From Pseudomonadota bacterium (GTDB lineage: Bacteria; Pseudomonadota; Alphaproteobacteria; Rhizobiales; Xanthobacteraceae), in the NCBI GenBank assembly GCA_023390955.1, contig JAEWBW010000530.1, positions 1-10,173 on the forward strand: 10,173 nucleotides of DNA. Reading direction: 5' to 3'. How positions within the stretch are numbered: position 1 is the stretch's first letter; each line of letters begins with the position of its first letter. The notes under the pieces were generated by a model. It was not told the origin of the DNA. It saw nothing but the letters and a program-made list of their open reading frames with translations, and made no database searches. The position numbers and the translations under genes were made by a program. Shown here one piece after another: positions 1 to 6,257 of this stretch.

Positions 1-339
1 ACCGACATTCGCGCTTATGACGGCAAGCGCTTGCCGGCGCGTCCCGATGTCGTCGTCATCGACGTCAGCTTCATCTCGCTGAAGACCGTGCTGCCGGTGG
101 CGCTGTTGCTGGCCGCCGCGCCAATGAGCCTGCTCGCGCTGATCAAGCCGCAATTCGAGGCCGAGCGGAAGCACAGCAAAAAGGGCATCATCCGCGACGC
201 CGCCGTGCATCAGGCGGTCTGCGACGATATTGCGTCCTTCGCCGCCTCGCTCGGCTGCACCGGCATCGAGGTATTCCCCTCGCCGATCACCGGCGGCGAC
301 GGCAATGTCGAATTCTTCCTGGGCGCGCGCTGTGGTTGA
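1..339 (+). CDS. tlyA: TlyA-family rRNA 2'-O-methyltransferase, C-terminal part (5' end outside window)
   Basis: The reading frame is open from the first base and ends with TGA at 337-339, giving the last 112 residues. TlyA proteins (N-terminal S4 domain plus an FtsJ-like Rossmann methyltransferase) methylate ribose 2'-OH groups of rRNA using S-adenosylmethionine; in mycobacteria the targets are in both 16S and 23S rRNA. The visible part is the second half of the methyltransferase domain: the VIDVSFISL strand-loop, the LIKPQFE segment carrying the catalytic Lys, and SPITGGDGNVEFFLGA near the end with the conserved Glu. The S4 domain and SAM-binding motif I lie upstream of the window. The next gene probably starts inside the last codons here (8-base overlap), so the two are likely co-transcribed and translationally coupled. 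In related genomes tlyA usually follows dxs, which would lie just outside. The family call is secure; the exact rRNA targets are not. Confidence 0.9.
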   Translation, partial: TDIRAYDGKRLPARPDVVVIDVSFISLKTVLPVALLLAAAPMSLLALIKPQFEAERKHSKKGIIRDAAVHQAVCDDIASFAASLGCTGIEVFPSPITGGDGNVEFFLGARCG

Positions 340-1579
340 ACGCCTGACCATCGATCATGTCGGCCATCGCGGCGACGGCGTCTCGCTTGGCGAACGCGAG
401 GCGATCTATGTGCCCTATGCGCTCGGCGGCGAGACCGTCGAGGTCGATCGCGTCGCGGGCAACCATCCCGATCGTCGCAAGCTGCTCGCGGTCGAAATCG
501 CGAGCCCCGAGCGGATCGAGCCGTTCTGTCCGCATTTCGGCGTCTGCGGCGGCTGTGCGATCCAGCACTGGCAGGACGCGCCCTACCACGCATGGAAGCG
601 CAACATCGTCGTCGAGACGCTGGCGCAGGCCGGACTCGACTGCGAGGTCGCGCCGCTGGTCGACGCGCATGGCGCCGGCCGACGCCGCATCACGCTGCAT
701 GGACGGTTCGGCACCCACGAGATCCTCAAGGTCGGCTTCGCAGCCGCGAGCTCGCACGACGTGATCCCGATCCATCGCTGCCCGATCCTCGACCCCGCGC
801 TCGAGGGCGCGCTCGATGCCGCCTGGGCAATCGCCGAGCCGCTGTCATCGAAGATGGCGGTGACAAAGCCGCTCGATATCCAGGTCACCGCGACCGCCAA
901 CGGCCTCGATGCCGACGTGCGCGGCACCGGTCCGTTGCCGACGCCACTGATCACCGCGCTCTCGCGTGTCGCCGAGCAACATCGCCTGGCGCGGCTGACG
1001 CGCCACGGCGAGTTGGTGTTGCAGCGGCTCCCGCCGTCGGTGAAAATGGGACGCGCCGAGGTCACGCTGCCGCCGGGCTCGTTCCTGCAGGCGACCGTCG
1101 CAGGCGAAGAGACGCTTGCCTCTCTCGTCGCCGAGCGCGTCGGCAAGGCGAAAGAGGTCCTCGACCTCTTCTGCGGCGTCGGCCCGTTTGCCTTGAGGCT
1201 CGCGGAGAAGTCGCGCGTCACAGCCTATGACAGCGATGCCGGCGCGATCGCCGCGCTGGCCAAAGCCGCGCGCACACCAGGCCTGAAGCCGATCAAGGCC
1301 GAGCCGCGCGACCTGTTCCGCCGGCCGCTGGTGCCGCAGGAGTTGCGCGAGTTCGACGCCGCCGTGTTCGATCCGCCGCGCCAGGGCGCACAGGCGCAAG
1401 CGCTGAAACTTGCCGCCAGCAAGGTGCCCGTCGTCGTCGCGGTGTCCTGCAATGTCGCGACCTTCGCGCGCGATGCACGATTGCTGATCGATGGAGGCTA
1501 CAAGATCGACAGCGTCGTGCCGGTCGATCAGTTCCGCCATACACCGCATGTCGAGCTGGTGGCGCGGTTCACGCGATAG
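332..1579 (+). CDS. Class I SAM-dependent 5-methyluridine RNA methyltransferase (TrmA/RumA family, iron-sulfur type)
   Basis: This 415-residue protein probably forms 5-methyluridine in rRNA (RlmD/RlmC-like). Three parts are visible. An N-terminal TRAM-like RNA-binding segment covers residues 1-55. A [4Fe-4S] ligand set follows, with Cys66, Cys72 and Cys75 in CPHFGVCGGC and Cys150 in HRCP. The C-terminal methyltransferase domain has motif I DLFCGVGPFAL, DPPRQGA, the nucleophile Cys373 in VSCNVATFARD and the general base Glu408 in HVE. The 35-residue Cys-Glu spacing matches E. coli RumA. I chose GTG at 332 because it overlaps the tlyA stop and begins directly with the TRAM-like sequence. An in-frame ATG at 305 and a longer frame from 230 add residues that do not look like family sequence. 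The iron-sulfur set favours an rRNA enzyme over tRNA TrmA, but the target base cannot be read here. No symbol is given because RlmC and RlmD cannot be separated by eye. Confidence 0.9.
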   Translation: MVERLTIDHVGHRGDGVSLGEREAIYVPYALGGETVEVDRVAGNHPDRRKLLAVEIASPERIEPFCPHFGVCGGCAIQHWQDAPYHAWKRNIVVETLAQAGLDCEVAPLVDAHGAGRRRITLHGRFGTHEILKVGFAAASSHDVIPIHRCPILDPALEGALDAAWAIAEPLSSKMAVTKPLDIQVTATANGLDADVRGTGPLPTPLITALSRVAEQHRLARLTRHGELVLQRLPPSVKMGRAEVTLPPGSFLQATVAGEETLASLVAERVGKAKEVLDLFCGVGPFALRLAEKSRVTAYDSDAGAIAALAKAARTPGLKPIKAEPRDLFRRPLVPQELREFDAAVFDPPRQGAQAQALKLAASKVPVVVAVSCNVATFARDARLLIDGGYKIDSVVPVDQFRHTPHVELVARFTR

Positions 1580-1591
1580 GCTCTATTTCTT

Positions 1592-1639
1592 GAGCATGAT
1601 CTTTCGGGAAACCGCTGCACACTTTCCCGGATCATGCTC
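1592..1639. repeat. Palindromic intergenic element between convergent genes; possible bidirectional terminator
   Basis: The arms GAGCATGATC (1592-1601) and GATCATGCTC (1630-1639) are exact inverted repeats. An inner pair, CGGGAAA (1605-1611) and TTTCCCG (1623-1629), continues the stem after a TTT bulge on the left side only, leaving an 11-base loop at 1612-1622. Elements with these outer arms and an inner GGAAA/TTTCC pair are very common between genes in Bradyrhizobium and relatives, so this is probably one copy of a dispersed family (from memory, not searched). It lies between the RNA methyltransferase stop (1579) and the stop of the convergent gene. Its last base is also the last base of that gene's TAG (complement of 1639-1641). 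The position fits terminator or mRNA 3'-end protection, although neither side has a long T-tract. Confidence 0.8.
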
Positions 1640-2241
1640 TAGCGCCGCATTCCGCCGAACACCGGCGACTCGCCGGGCAACATGTTCGAATTGATGTCGC
1701 TGTCCATGCGGCCCGATTGCTGCTGGGTAAAGGCAGCCCCGAACGACAGGCTAAGATTGGAGGTCGGCTTGAACTCGACGCCGGCAAAACCGCTATAGCC
1801 GGGCCCGGCGCCGGAAGTCAGCGGCGCCAGCGAGCTGCCGATGCCATTGCCGTATTTCATCGTGTCGAAACCGGCGAAGAAGGTGACGGGCATGCCGCCA
1901 GCGGTCTTGTAATTGTAGCCGACCTGGCTGCTCTGGTAGGAGAGCGCGCTGAAATTACCGACGGGCCCAAGCTGGCTGAGGCCGTTCCAGCCAACATTGC
2001 CGCGATCGCTTCCGACGAAGAAGCCGTTCGAAAAATTGTAGCGCGAAGCGGCCTCACCGGCCGTGTAGCTCGAGAAGCTGCCGTCGATGTCCGCGCGCTG
2101 CCCGGCGTCGCCGCCGTAGCCAAACGGTCCGCCCGGCATCCAATATCTCAGGGGAGCCACCTGAGCATCAGCCGGCATTGCGCCGAGGCAGAGCACGGCG
2201 AACAGGGTTGCGAGGCCGCAGGAACGTAAGAGGCTGGGCAT
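1639..2241 (-). CDS. Exported hypothetical protein, possible small outer-membrane beta-barrel protein
   Basis: This 200-residue protein is not a family I can name. It starts with a clear signal peptide: MPSLLRS, a hydrophobic stretch to about residue 20, then a cleavage site after ADA near residue 26. The mature part is rich in Gly, Ser, Asn, Phe and Tyr, has few charges, and includes alternating hydrophobic/polar stretches such as FFAGFD, FAGVEFKP and LSLSFGAAF, as in beta-strands of outer-membrane proteins. It ends in GGMRR, without the C-terminal aromatic residue typical of classical barrels, so a barrel is only a suggestion. I chose ATG at 2241 because it begins the signal peptide; 29 more in-frame residues upstream do not fit one. 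The Shine-Dalgarno is weak (GGAAA, about 7 bases upstream). It lies 118 bases downstream of the VOC gene on the same strand and has its own promoter candidate. Its stop codon touches the palindromic element. Confidence 0.72.
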   Translation of the reverse strand: MPSLLRSCGLATLFAVLCLGAMPADAQVAPLRYWMPGGPFGYGGDAGQRADIDGSFSSYTAGEAASRYNFSNGFFVGSDRGNVGWNGLSQLGPVGNFSALSYQSSQVGYNYKTAGGMPVTFFAGFDTMKYGNGIGSSLAPLTSGAGPGYSGFAGVEFKPTSNLSLSFGAAFTQQQSGRMDSDINSNMLPGESPVFGGMRR

Positions 2242-2266
2242 TTGGTTTCCGTCAAATCGTCCGCAA

Positions 2267-2296
2267 ATCATACTCCGAGGGCGCTTCCGATGCCAG
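2267..2296 (-). promoter_or_regulatory. Candidate sigma-70-type promoter of the exported protein gene
   Basis: Reading the minus strand, CTGGCA (complement of 2291-2296, 4 of 6 matches to TTGACA) is followed after 18 bases by TATGAT (complement of 2267-2272, 5 of 6 matches to TATAAT). Transcription would begin near 2260, leaving a leader of about 20 bases. Judged by eye only. Confidence 0.35.
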
Positions 2297-2336
2297 CAGA
2301 GGCACCCAGTGTCCCTCAGCCTGTTCAAGGGGGCTA

Positions 2337-2357
2337 TTTGGCCGAATTTGGGCCAAA
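2337..2357 (-). terminator. Hairpin just after the VOC gene
   Basis: The arms TTTGGCC (2337-2343) and GGCCAAA (2351-2357) are exact inverted repeats around a 7-base loop, 2 bases past the VOC stop codon on the minus strand. No T-tract follows (the minus strand continues TAGCCCCC), so termination would be weak or factor-dependent. It could also be an mRNA 3'-end stem. Confidence 0.4.
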
Positions 2358-2359
2358 CA

Positions 2360-2737
2360 TCAGGATGAGACGCCCATGCCGACGATCAGCTGGTTCCCGT
2401 CGAGATCGAGAACCTCAAACTCACGCATTCCGTAGTCATAAGTTTGCGGTTCGCCAGTCAGCCGGGCGCCTCGCGCGCAGAACTCGGCATAGACGCGGTC
2501 GATGTCGCGGACGAAGACGCAGACAGCGGTGTTGCCTGGCAATCGCTTGGTCCTGACCGAGACGATCAGATGCAACGCGACGTCGTCGCGGCACAGGCAG
2601 ACGTAGTTCACCGGCTGGCCGTATTCGAACGTCACCTCGAAGCCGAGCACGTCGCGATAATAGGCCATGCTTTTGGCCATGTCGGTGACGACGAGAACGG
2701 TCGCGGCACCGGTCATCATCGGACCTTCGTCGGTCAT
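2360..2737 (-). CDS. VOC-family protein (glyoxalase / bleomycin-resistance / dioxygenase fold)
   Basis: This 125-residue protein has the two-module VOC fold. The first beta-alpha-beta unit is ATVLVVTDMAKSMAYYRDVLGFEV (about residues 11-34), with the family's D-x-x-x-S-x-x-YY-x-x-LGF pattern. The second begins near VFVRDIDRVYAEFCARGA and ends with FEVLDLDGNQLIVG. A His in VALHLIV and the Glu of REFEV are in the usual metal-ligand positions. Members may be glyoxalases, ring-cleaving dioxygenases, isomerases or drug-sequestering proteins, and nothing here fixes the substrate. I chose ATG at 2737 because AGGGG lies 6 bases upstream (complement of 2744-2748) and the VOC fold starts soon after; a longer in-frame extension lacks such support. 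It is divergent from the nucleotidyltransferase gene across a 150-base intergenic region. Confidence 0.88.
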   Translation of the reverse strand: MTDEGPMMTGAATVLVVTDMAKSMAYYRDVLGFEVTFEYGQPVNYVCLCRDDVALHLIVSVRTKRLPGNTAVCVFVRDIDRVYAEFCARGARLTGEPQTYDYGMREFEVLDLDGNQLIVGMGVSS

Positions 2738-2887
2738 TGCAATCCCCTGAAGCGCTCGGCATTCCCGGTCCAATCTAGCAGCGGACGGTTGGCATACGCA
2801 TCACCATCCTGCGGACTTGTGTGCGATCTGCCGCCGCAGTATCGCCAATGACGTCGGAAGTTCACGGCTTGGGACAGAGGCCATCGC
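2738..2887. promoter_or_regulatory. Divergent intergenic region between VOC and nucleotidyltransferase genes
   Basis: These 150 bases must hold both promoters if neither gene is read from further away. A weak plus-strand candidate is TTGTGT (2817-2822), a 17-base spacer and TATCGC (2840-2845). On the minus strand TAGATT lies in the expected AT-richer zone near 2772-2777, without a good upstream box. The plus gene has a GAGG ribosome site ending at 2880. No convincing operator palindrome was seen. Confidence 0.35.
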
Positions 2888-3715
2888 ATGGATGCTTTGC
2901 TGGAGCGGATCACGCTATCCCTTGCGGATGTGCCTGGCGTCGAGGCGATCGTGCTCGGGGGCTCGCGAGCACGTGGCACCGCCGGCCCTGCCTCGGATTA
3001 CGACATCGGCCTGTATTTTTCGGCAACGCAGCCGCTCGACACGCGAGCGCTACTCGACGTCGCAAAGCAGCTTGCTGACGACCCGGATGCCACCACGGTG
3101 ACTGCCATCGGCGAGTGGGGACCATGGATCGTCGGCGGCGCGTGGCTGGGCATTGCGGGACACAAGGTCGACCTGCTCTACCGTGAGATCGGCGCGGTGC
3201 GTGCGGTGATCGAGGCCTGCCGTGCCGGCAGCATCACGATGGACTACCAGCCCGGCCATGCCCATGGCTTCTGCTCGGCCATCTGGGCCGGCGAGATCGC
3301 CCATTGCCGGCCGCTGCACGATCCCCGTCAGATCATTGCCGGGCTGAAATCCACGACACTCCCCTATCCCGCGGCGCTACGCGAGGCGTTGATCCGAAAG
3401 TTTCAGTGGGAGGTCCTGTTCAGCATCGAGAATGCCGAGCTCGCGGCGCGGCGCGCGGAGACGACACATATCGCGGGGAGTATCTATCGGGCGCTCGCCT
3501 GCATGGCGCAGGTCCTGTTCGCACTCAACGCGCGATATCTCATCAACGAGAAGGGCGCGCTGCAGGAGGCCGCAAGTCTGCCGCTGACGATCCCGGAGCT
3601 GATGAAAAGGGTTGCAAGTGTTTGGCGAGACGTCGGCACGGGCGCCTACGAATCCGCATTCACGACCTTGCGCAGCATGGATCAGAATTTGAAAGGCCTC
3701 GTCGAAATGGCCTGA
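2888..3715 (+). CDS. Nucleotidyltransferase-domain protein (Pol-beta / aminoglycoside-nucleotidyltransferase-like)
   Basis: This is a 275-residue protein with an N-terminal nucleotidyltransferase domain of the polymerase-beta superfamily. The signature is complete: GGSRARG (Gly24-Gly25-Ser26), the metal-binding pair SDYDIG (Asp37, Asp39), and a third acidic residue, Asp95, in HKVDLLY. Such domains move a nucleotide from an NTP to a hydroxyl or protein group, and the arrangement resembles chromosomal relatives of streptomycin/kanamycin nucleotidyltransferases. Residues from about 150 to 275 are mainly helical and probably form the substrate-side domain; I do not recognise a named subfamily. 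The ATG at 2888 has GAGG 7 bases upstream. The stop is only 9 bases from the stop of the convergent DUF1194 gene, so there is no room for separate terminators. All catalytic residues are present, so it is probably active, but the acceptor substrate is unknown and antibiotic resistance is not implied. Confidence 0.85.
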   Translation: MDALLERITLSLADVPGVEAIVLGGSRARGTAGPASDYDIGLYFSATQPLDTRALLDVAKQLADDPDATTVTAIGEWGPWIVGGAWLGIAGHKVDLLYREIGAVRAVIEACRAGSITMDYQPGHAHGFCSAIWAGEIAHCRPLHDPRQIIAGLKSTTLPYPAALREALIRKFQWEVLFSIENAELAARRAETTHIAGSIYRALACMAQVLFALNARYLINEKGALQEAASLPLTIPELMKRVASVWRDVGTGAYESAFTTLRSMDQNLKGLVEMA

Positions 3716-3724
3716 GTGCGCGCC

Positions 3725-4582
3725 CTACCGCCCCCAGCGGTCCTGCCAGATCTTCTCGCCGATCAGGCAATTCACGCGCGGCTCCCGCTCCTTCTGGGCG
3801 ACACGCACCAGATTGGGCGCGGGCATCACGCCGGCCACCTCCATCAGGAGCTTGGTGCGGATCGCCTCCTTGAATTTCTCGCGCTCCTTGATCGTCACCA
3901 CGAAGGAGCCGGGACCGCCGATCACGCAATCCTCGTAATAGAAATCGAGGTTGTCGATATCCATGGTCGAATAGGACGGCTCCTTGACCATGATCGGCAG
4001 CCCGTTGATCACGATGCCCTTCTCCAGCGCGGCATCACGCGCCACCGTCACCGGTCCGCCATTGTTGTTGGGACCGTCGCCGGAAATGTCGATGACGCGG
4101 CGGAGGCCGCGATAGGGATCCTCGTCGAACAGCGGCATGGCGAAATTGATCGCGCCCGAGATCGAGGTGCGCGAAGCGCGCCGGATCGGCGTCTTCATGA
4201 TTTCTGCGGCGACCGCATCCGCGGTCTCCGGGCCGTCGATCAGGCGCCAGGGAATGATGATCTTCTGGTCGGTGGAGGCCGCCCATTCGAAATAGGTCAC
4301 GGCGATCCGGCCGTTCGGTCCCGCCTTGAGGGCCTGCAGGAACTCCTTCGAGATGATCGCCTGGGCGTAGCCCTCGCGCTGGATCGCGAGCTCATCCATG
4401 TCCATGGAGTAGGAGACGTCGACCGCGAGGATCAGCTCGACGTCGACGCTCTGCGCGTCCCTGTTGTCCGCCGCCGTCCGCTGGGATTGAAAATTTGGAC
4501 CCGGCGCAGCGACGCTCACGGCATCGCTCCCCGCCAGCATGCCGGTCACCAGCACAGCCCCGATCGAGAACAGCAAGCGCAT
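3725..4582 (-). CDS. DUF1194 protein: secreted von Willebrand factor A-like domain protein
   Basis: This 285-residue exported protein has a signal peptide at residues 1-25 (MRLLFSIG, a hydrophobic core, cleavage near SVA) and then one VWA-like domain. The metal-ion-dependent adhesion site is intact: D-x-S-x-S as Asp55, Ser57 and Ser59 in AVDVSYSMD, a Thr in SRTSISGAI, and an Asp in DISGDGPNN. The segments QREGYAQAI, RIAVTYFEWA, RRVIDISGDGPNNNGG and VINGLPI are characteristic of DUF1194, a proteobacterial family without an assigned function. Two late Cys residues (EDC and VNC) could form a disulfide in the periplasm. ATG at 4582 has an excellent Shine-Dalgarno, GGGAGGG, 4 bases upstream (complement of 4587-4593). 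The gene stands alone, divergent from the fluoride operon and convergent with the nucleotidyltransferase gene. A binding or scaffold role in the envelope is inferred from the fold only. Confidence 0.9.
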   Translation of the reverse strand: MRLLFSIGAVLVTGMLAGSDAVSVAAPGPNFQSQRTAADNRDAQSVDVELILAVDVSYSMDMDELAIQREGYAQAIISKEFLQALKAGPNGRIAVTYFEWAASTDQKIIIPWRLIDGPETADAVAAEIMKTPIRRASRTSISGAINFAMPLFDEDPYRGLRRVIDISGDGPNNNGGPVTVARDAALEKGIVINGLPIMVKEPSYSTMDIDNLDFYYEDCVIGGPGSFVVTIKEREKFKEAIRTKLLMEVAGVMPAPNLVRVAQKEREPRVNCLIGEKIWQDRWGR

Positions 4583-4810
4583 CGCGCCCTCCCGTCGTAT
4601 GACGCGATGGTGACATGCATTGCCGCTCCCGCAAAGCGCGAAGATCGCTTGCGCTTCACATTCGAGTTAGGCGCGGCGCGCATGGTTGCGCAAAGCCGCC
4701 GCAGGTCCGCCACGCTCGTGCCGCGTCACACGAGAGCCGTCGCCATCATCCACCGTGGAAAGCTGCCGCCCTATTGTGCGGCGAAATTTCCATGCTAGGC
4801 TCGTTGCACA
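4583..4810. promoter_or_regulatory. Divergent intergenic region with a candidate promoter of the fluoride operon
   Basis: These bases separate the DUF1194 start from the riboswitch. I see no gene here; short open frames lack ribosome sites and protein-like composition. On the plus strand, TTGTGC (4774-4779), a 16-base spacer and TAGGCT (4796-4801) would place transcription start near 4808, just before the aptamer, which is where a riboswitch promoter should be. Both boxes are weak (TTGTGC 4 of 6, TAGGCT 3 of 6). No clear promoter was seen for DUF1194 on the minus strand. Confidence 0.35.
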
Positions 4811-4876
4811 GATGGGGATGGAGTCCCCCGACAACCGCCCGGCGACACTCGATCGTATTGGGCTGATGACTCCTGC
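4811..4876 (+). ncRNA. Fluoride riboswitch (crcB motif) aptamer
   Basis: The conserved crcB-motif blocks are present in order: GGGGATGGAGTCCCC (4814-4828), AACCGCCC (4833-4840) and GGCTGATGACTCCTGC (4861-4876). Their pairings also work. GGGG (4814-4817) pairs with CCCC (4825-4828). GCCC (4837-4840) pairs with GGGC (4860-4863), closing the variable stem. GGAGTC (4820-4825) is complementary to GACTCC (4868-4873), and it shares base 4825 with the first pairing. This is the arrangement of the known fluoride aptamer, with its pseudoknotted core. The RNA binds fluoride with magnesium ions and turns on downstream fluoride-resistance genes. Context agrees: two crcB fluoride-channel genes lie in the operon below, and an intrinsic terminator follows 48 bases after the aptamer. 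The motif was recognised by eye, without a covariance-model search. Confidence 0.92.
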
Positions 4877-4889
4877 TTGAGGTGAGGCA

Positions 4890-4955
4890 ATGATGGGCCT
4901 CTGCCTTTGGCGGGAGCATGGACAACCCGCCGCTGGCGGGTTTTTTGTTGCCTGA
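4890..4955 (+). CDS. Possible leader peptide overlapping the riboswitch terminator (speculative)
   Basis: A 21-codon frame begins with two consecutive ATGs (4890 and 4893) and ends at TGA 4953-4955. The peptide is MMGLCLWREHGQPAAGGFFVA. A GAGG core (4884-4887) lies only 2 bases upstream of the first ATG and 5 bases upstream of the second, so the second is better placed. The frame runs through the possible antiterminator strand and the whole terminator hairpin, so translation could affect termination. It may equally be chance: the composition is dictated largely by the hairpin sequence, and there is no evidence of conservation. Confidence 0.2.
   Translation: MMGLCLWREHGQPAAGGFFVA
4909..4946 (+). 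terminator. Intrinsic terminator of the fluoride riboswitch, with a possible antiterminator arm
   Basis: AACCCGCC (4924-4931), loop GCT (4932-4934) and GGCGGGTT (4935-4942) form a perfect 8-bp hairpin; a run of six T occupies 4941-4946, giving a textbook factor-independent terminator. Upstream, GGCGGG (4909-4914) is an exact complement of CCCGCC (4926-4931), the 5' arm of the terminator. Pairing of these two segments (11-base loop) would prevent terminator formation. This suggests transcriptional control: termination without fluoride, read-through with it. How the aptamer selects between the two hairpins is not evident from the sequence. Confidence 0.88.
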
Positions 4956-5020
4956 AGCACGGTGCGATTCGGATGAAGCCTCGCTGCGCGGCGGGCTTTG
5001 CTTGTGAACAAGGACACGGC

Positions 5021-6232
5021 GTGACGACGGCGGCGGCGAATCCATCACTGGCCAAAATTCCCAGGGGCGTCTGGGTGCTCGGCTTCGTCTCGATGCTGAT
5101 GGATATCTCCTCCGAGATGATCCATGCGCTGCTGCCGCTCTATCTCGTGACAGTGCTCGGCACCTCCACCATCACCGTCGGAATCATCGAGGGCTTAGCG
5201 GAGGCCACCGCCTCGATCACGAAGATCTTCTCGGGCGCGCTGTCGGACTGGCTCGGCCGGCGCAAGCTGCTTGCCGTGCTCGGCTACGGCCTTGCCGCGC
5301 TGACCAAGCCGATGTTCCCGCTCGCGCCCAGCGTCGGATGGCTGGTCGCGGCACGCTTCATCGACCGCGTCGGCAAAGGCATCCGCGGCGCGCCGCGCGA
5401 TGCGCTGATTGCGGACCTTGCCCCTCCCGGCTTGCGCGGGGCGAGCTTCGGCCTGCGCCAGTCGCTCGACACCATCGGTGCCTTCGTCGGACCGCTGGTG
5501 GCGATCGGCCTGATGTGGTGGACCGCGGACAATTTCTCGACGGTCTTCTGGTTTGCGGTGCTGCCGGCGTTTCTCGCCCTCGCCCTGATAGCGTTCGGCG
5601 TCAGGGAGCCCGATCCCGAGCCCGGCCGCGAGCCTTCGCGCAATCCGCTCAACACCGCCGCGATGCGCCGGCTCGGTCCAGTCTATTGGCGCGTCGTCGC
5701 GGTCGGCGTGGTCTTCACGCTGGCGCGCTTCAGCGAGGCCTTCCTGATCCTGCGTGCACAAAACATCGGGCTGAGCGCGATGTGGGTGCCGGCGGTGCTG
5801 GTGCTGATGAACATCGTCTACGCGCTGTCGGCCTATCCGGCGGGCGTGCTGGCCGACCGCATCAACCGCACCGGCCTGCTGGCAGTCGGGCTCGTCGTGC
5901 TCGCCGGCAGCGACCTCGCGCTCGCGCTGCTGCCGAACCTTGGGGGACTCGCGGTCGGCGTCGTGCTGTGGGGCCTACACATGGGATTGACGCAGGGCCT
6001 GTTCGCGGCGCTGGTCGCCGACAGCGCACCACCGCAGCTGCGCGGCACGGCGTTCGGCTATTTCAACCTGTTCACGGGGCTGGCGATGCTGGCGGCAAGC
6101 GTCATCGCCGGCGCGCTATGGGATGCCTATGGTCCGGCCGGCACCTTTCTGGCGGGACTTGGATTCGCGCTGATATCGCTTGCAGGACTGTTCGCGATCG
6201 GCGGCGGCATCGCGCGACCGGCGAGCCCATGA
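5021..6232 (+). CDS. MFS transporter, first gene of the fluoride-riboswitch operon
   Basis: This is a 403-residue major facilitator superfamily protein with about 12 hydrophobic helices in two halves. Motif A is clear in the first half (GALSDWLGRRK, after helix 2), and its second-half counterpart is GVLADRINRT. The segment RFIDRVGKGIRGAPRDALIAD, after helix 4, is typical of a large uncharacterised proteobacterial MFS subgroup. A charged linker (REPDPEPGREPSRN) separates the halves. I chose GTG at 5021 because AAGGA (5010-5014) lies 6 bases upstream. The in-frame codons back to 4907 would start inside the terminator region and are rich in Arg and Cys. The gene lies directly below the fluoride riboswitch and 25 bases before crcB1, so it is probably co-transcribed and fluoride-inducible. 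Its substrate cannot be read from the sequence; export of a fluoride-linked metabolite or a general stress role are guesses. Confidence 0.9.
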   Translation: MTTAAANPSLAKIPRGVWVLGFVSMLMDISSEMIHALLPLYLVTVLGTSTITVGIIEGLAEATASITKIFSGALSDWLGRRKLLAVLGYGLAALTKPMFPLAPSVGWLVAARFIDRVGKGIRGAPRDALIADLAPPGLRGASFGLRQSLDTIGAFVGPLVAIGLMWWTADNFSTVFWFAVLPAFLALALIAFGVREPDPEPGREPSRNPLNTAAMRRLGPVYWRVVAVGVVFTLARFSEAFLILRAQNIGLSAMWVPAVLVLMNIVYALSAYPAGVLADRINRTGLLAVGLVVLAGSDLALALLPNLGGLAVGVVLWGLHMGLTQGLFAALVADSAPPQLRGTAFGYFNLFTGLAMLAASVIAGALWDAYGPAGTFLAGLGFALISLAGLFAIGGGIARPASP

Positions 6233-6257
6233 TGGACACAACGGGGGACCATTCGAC

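Noticed and set aside
230..331. Upstream extension of the RNA methyltransferase
   Set aside because: The extra residues are Ser/Pro/Arg-rich and come from reading tlyA out of frame; family sequence begins only at the GTG at 332.
3716..4798. Long plus-strand open frame (360 codons) across the DUF1194 gene
   Set aside because: It is antisense to a clear DUF1194 gene with a signal peptide, metal-site motif and strong ribosome site. Its translation is His/Arg/Asp-rich and low in hydrophobic order, typical of a shadow of a GC-rich gene.
4907..5020. Upstream extension of the MFS transporter
   Set aside because: It would start inside the terminator region with a Cys/Arg-rich segment; GTG at 5021 has a properly spaced AAGGA and precedes the first membrane helix normally.
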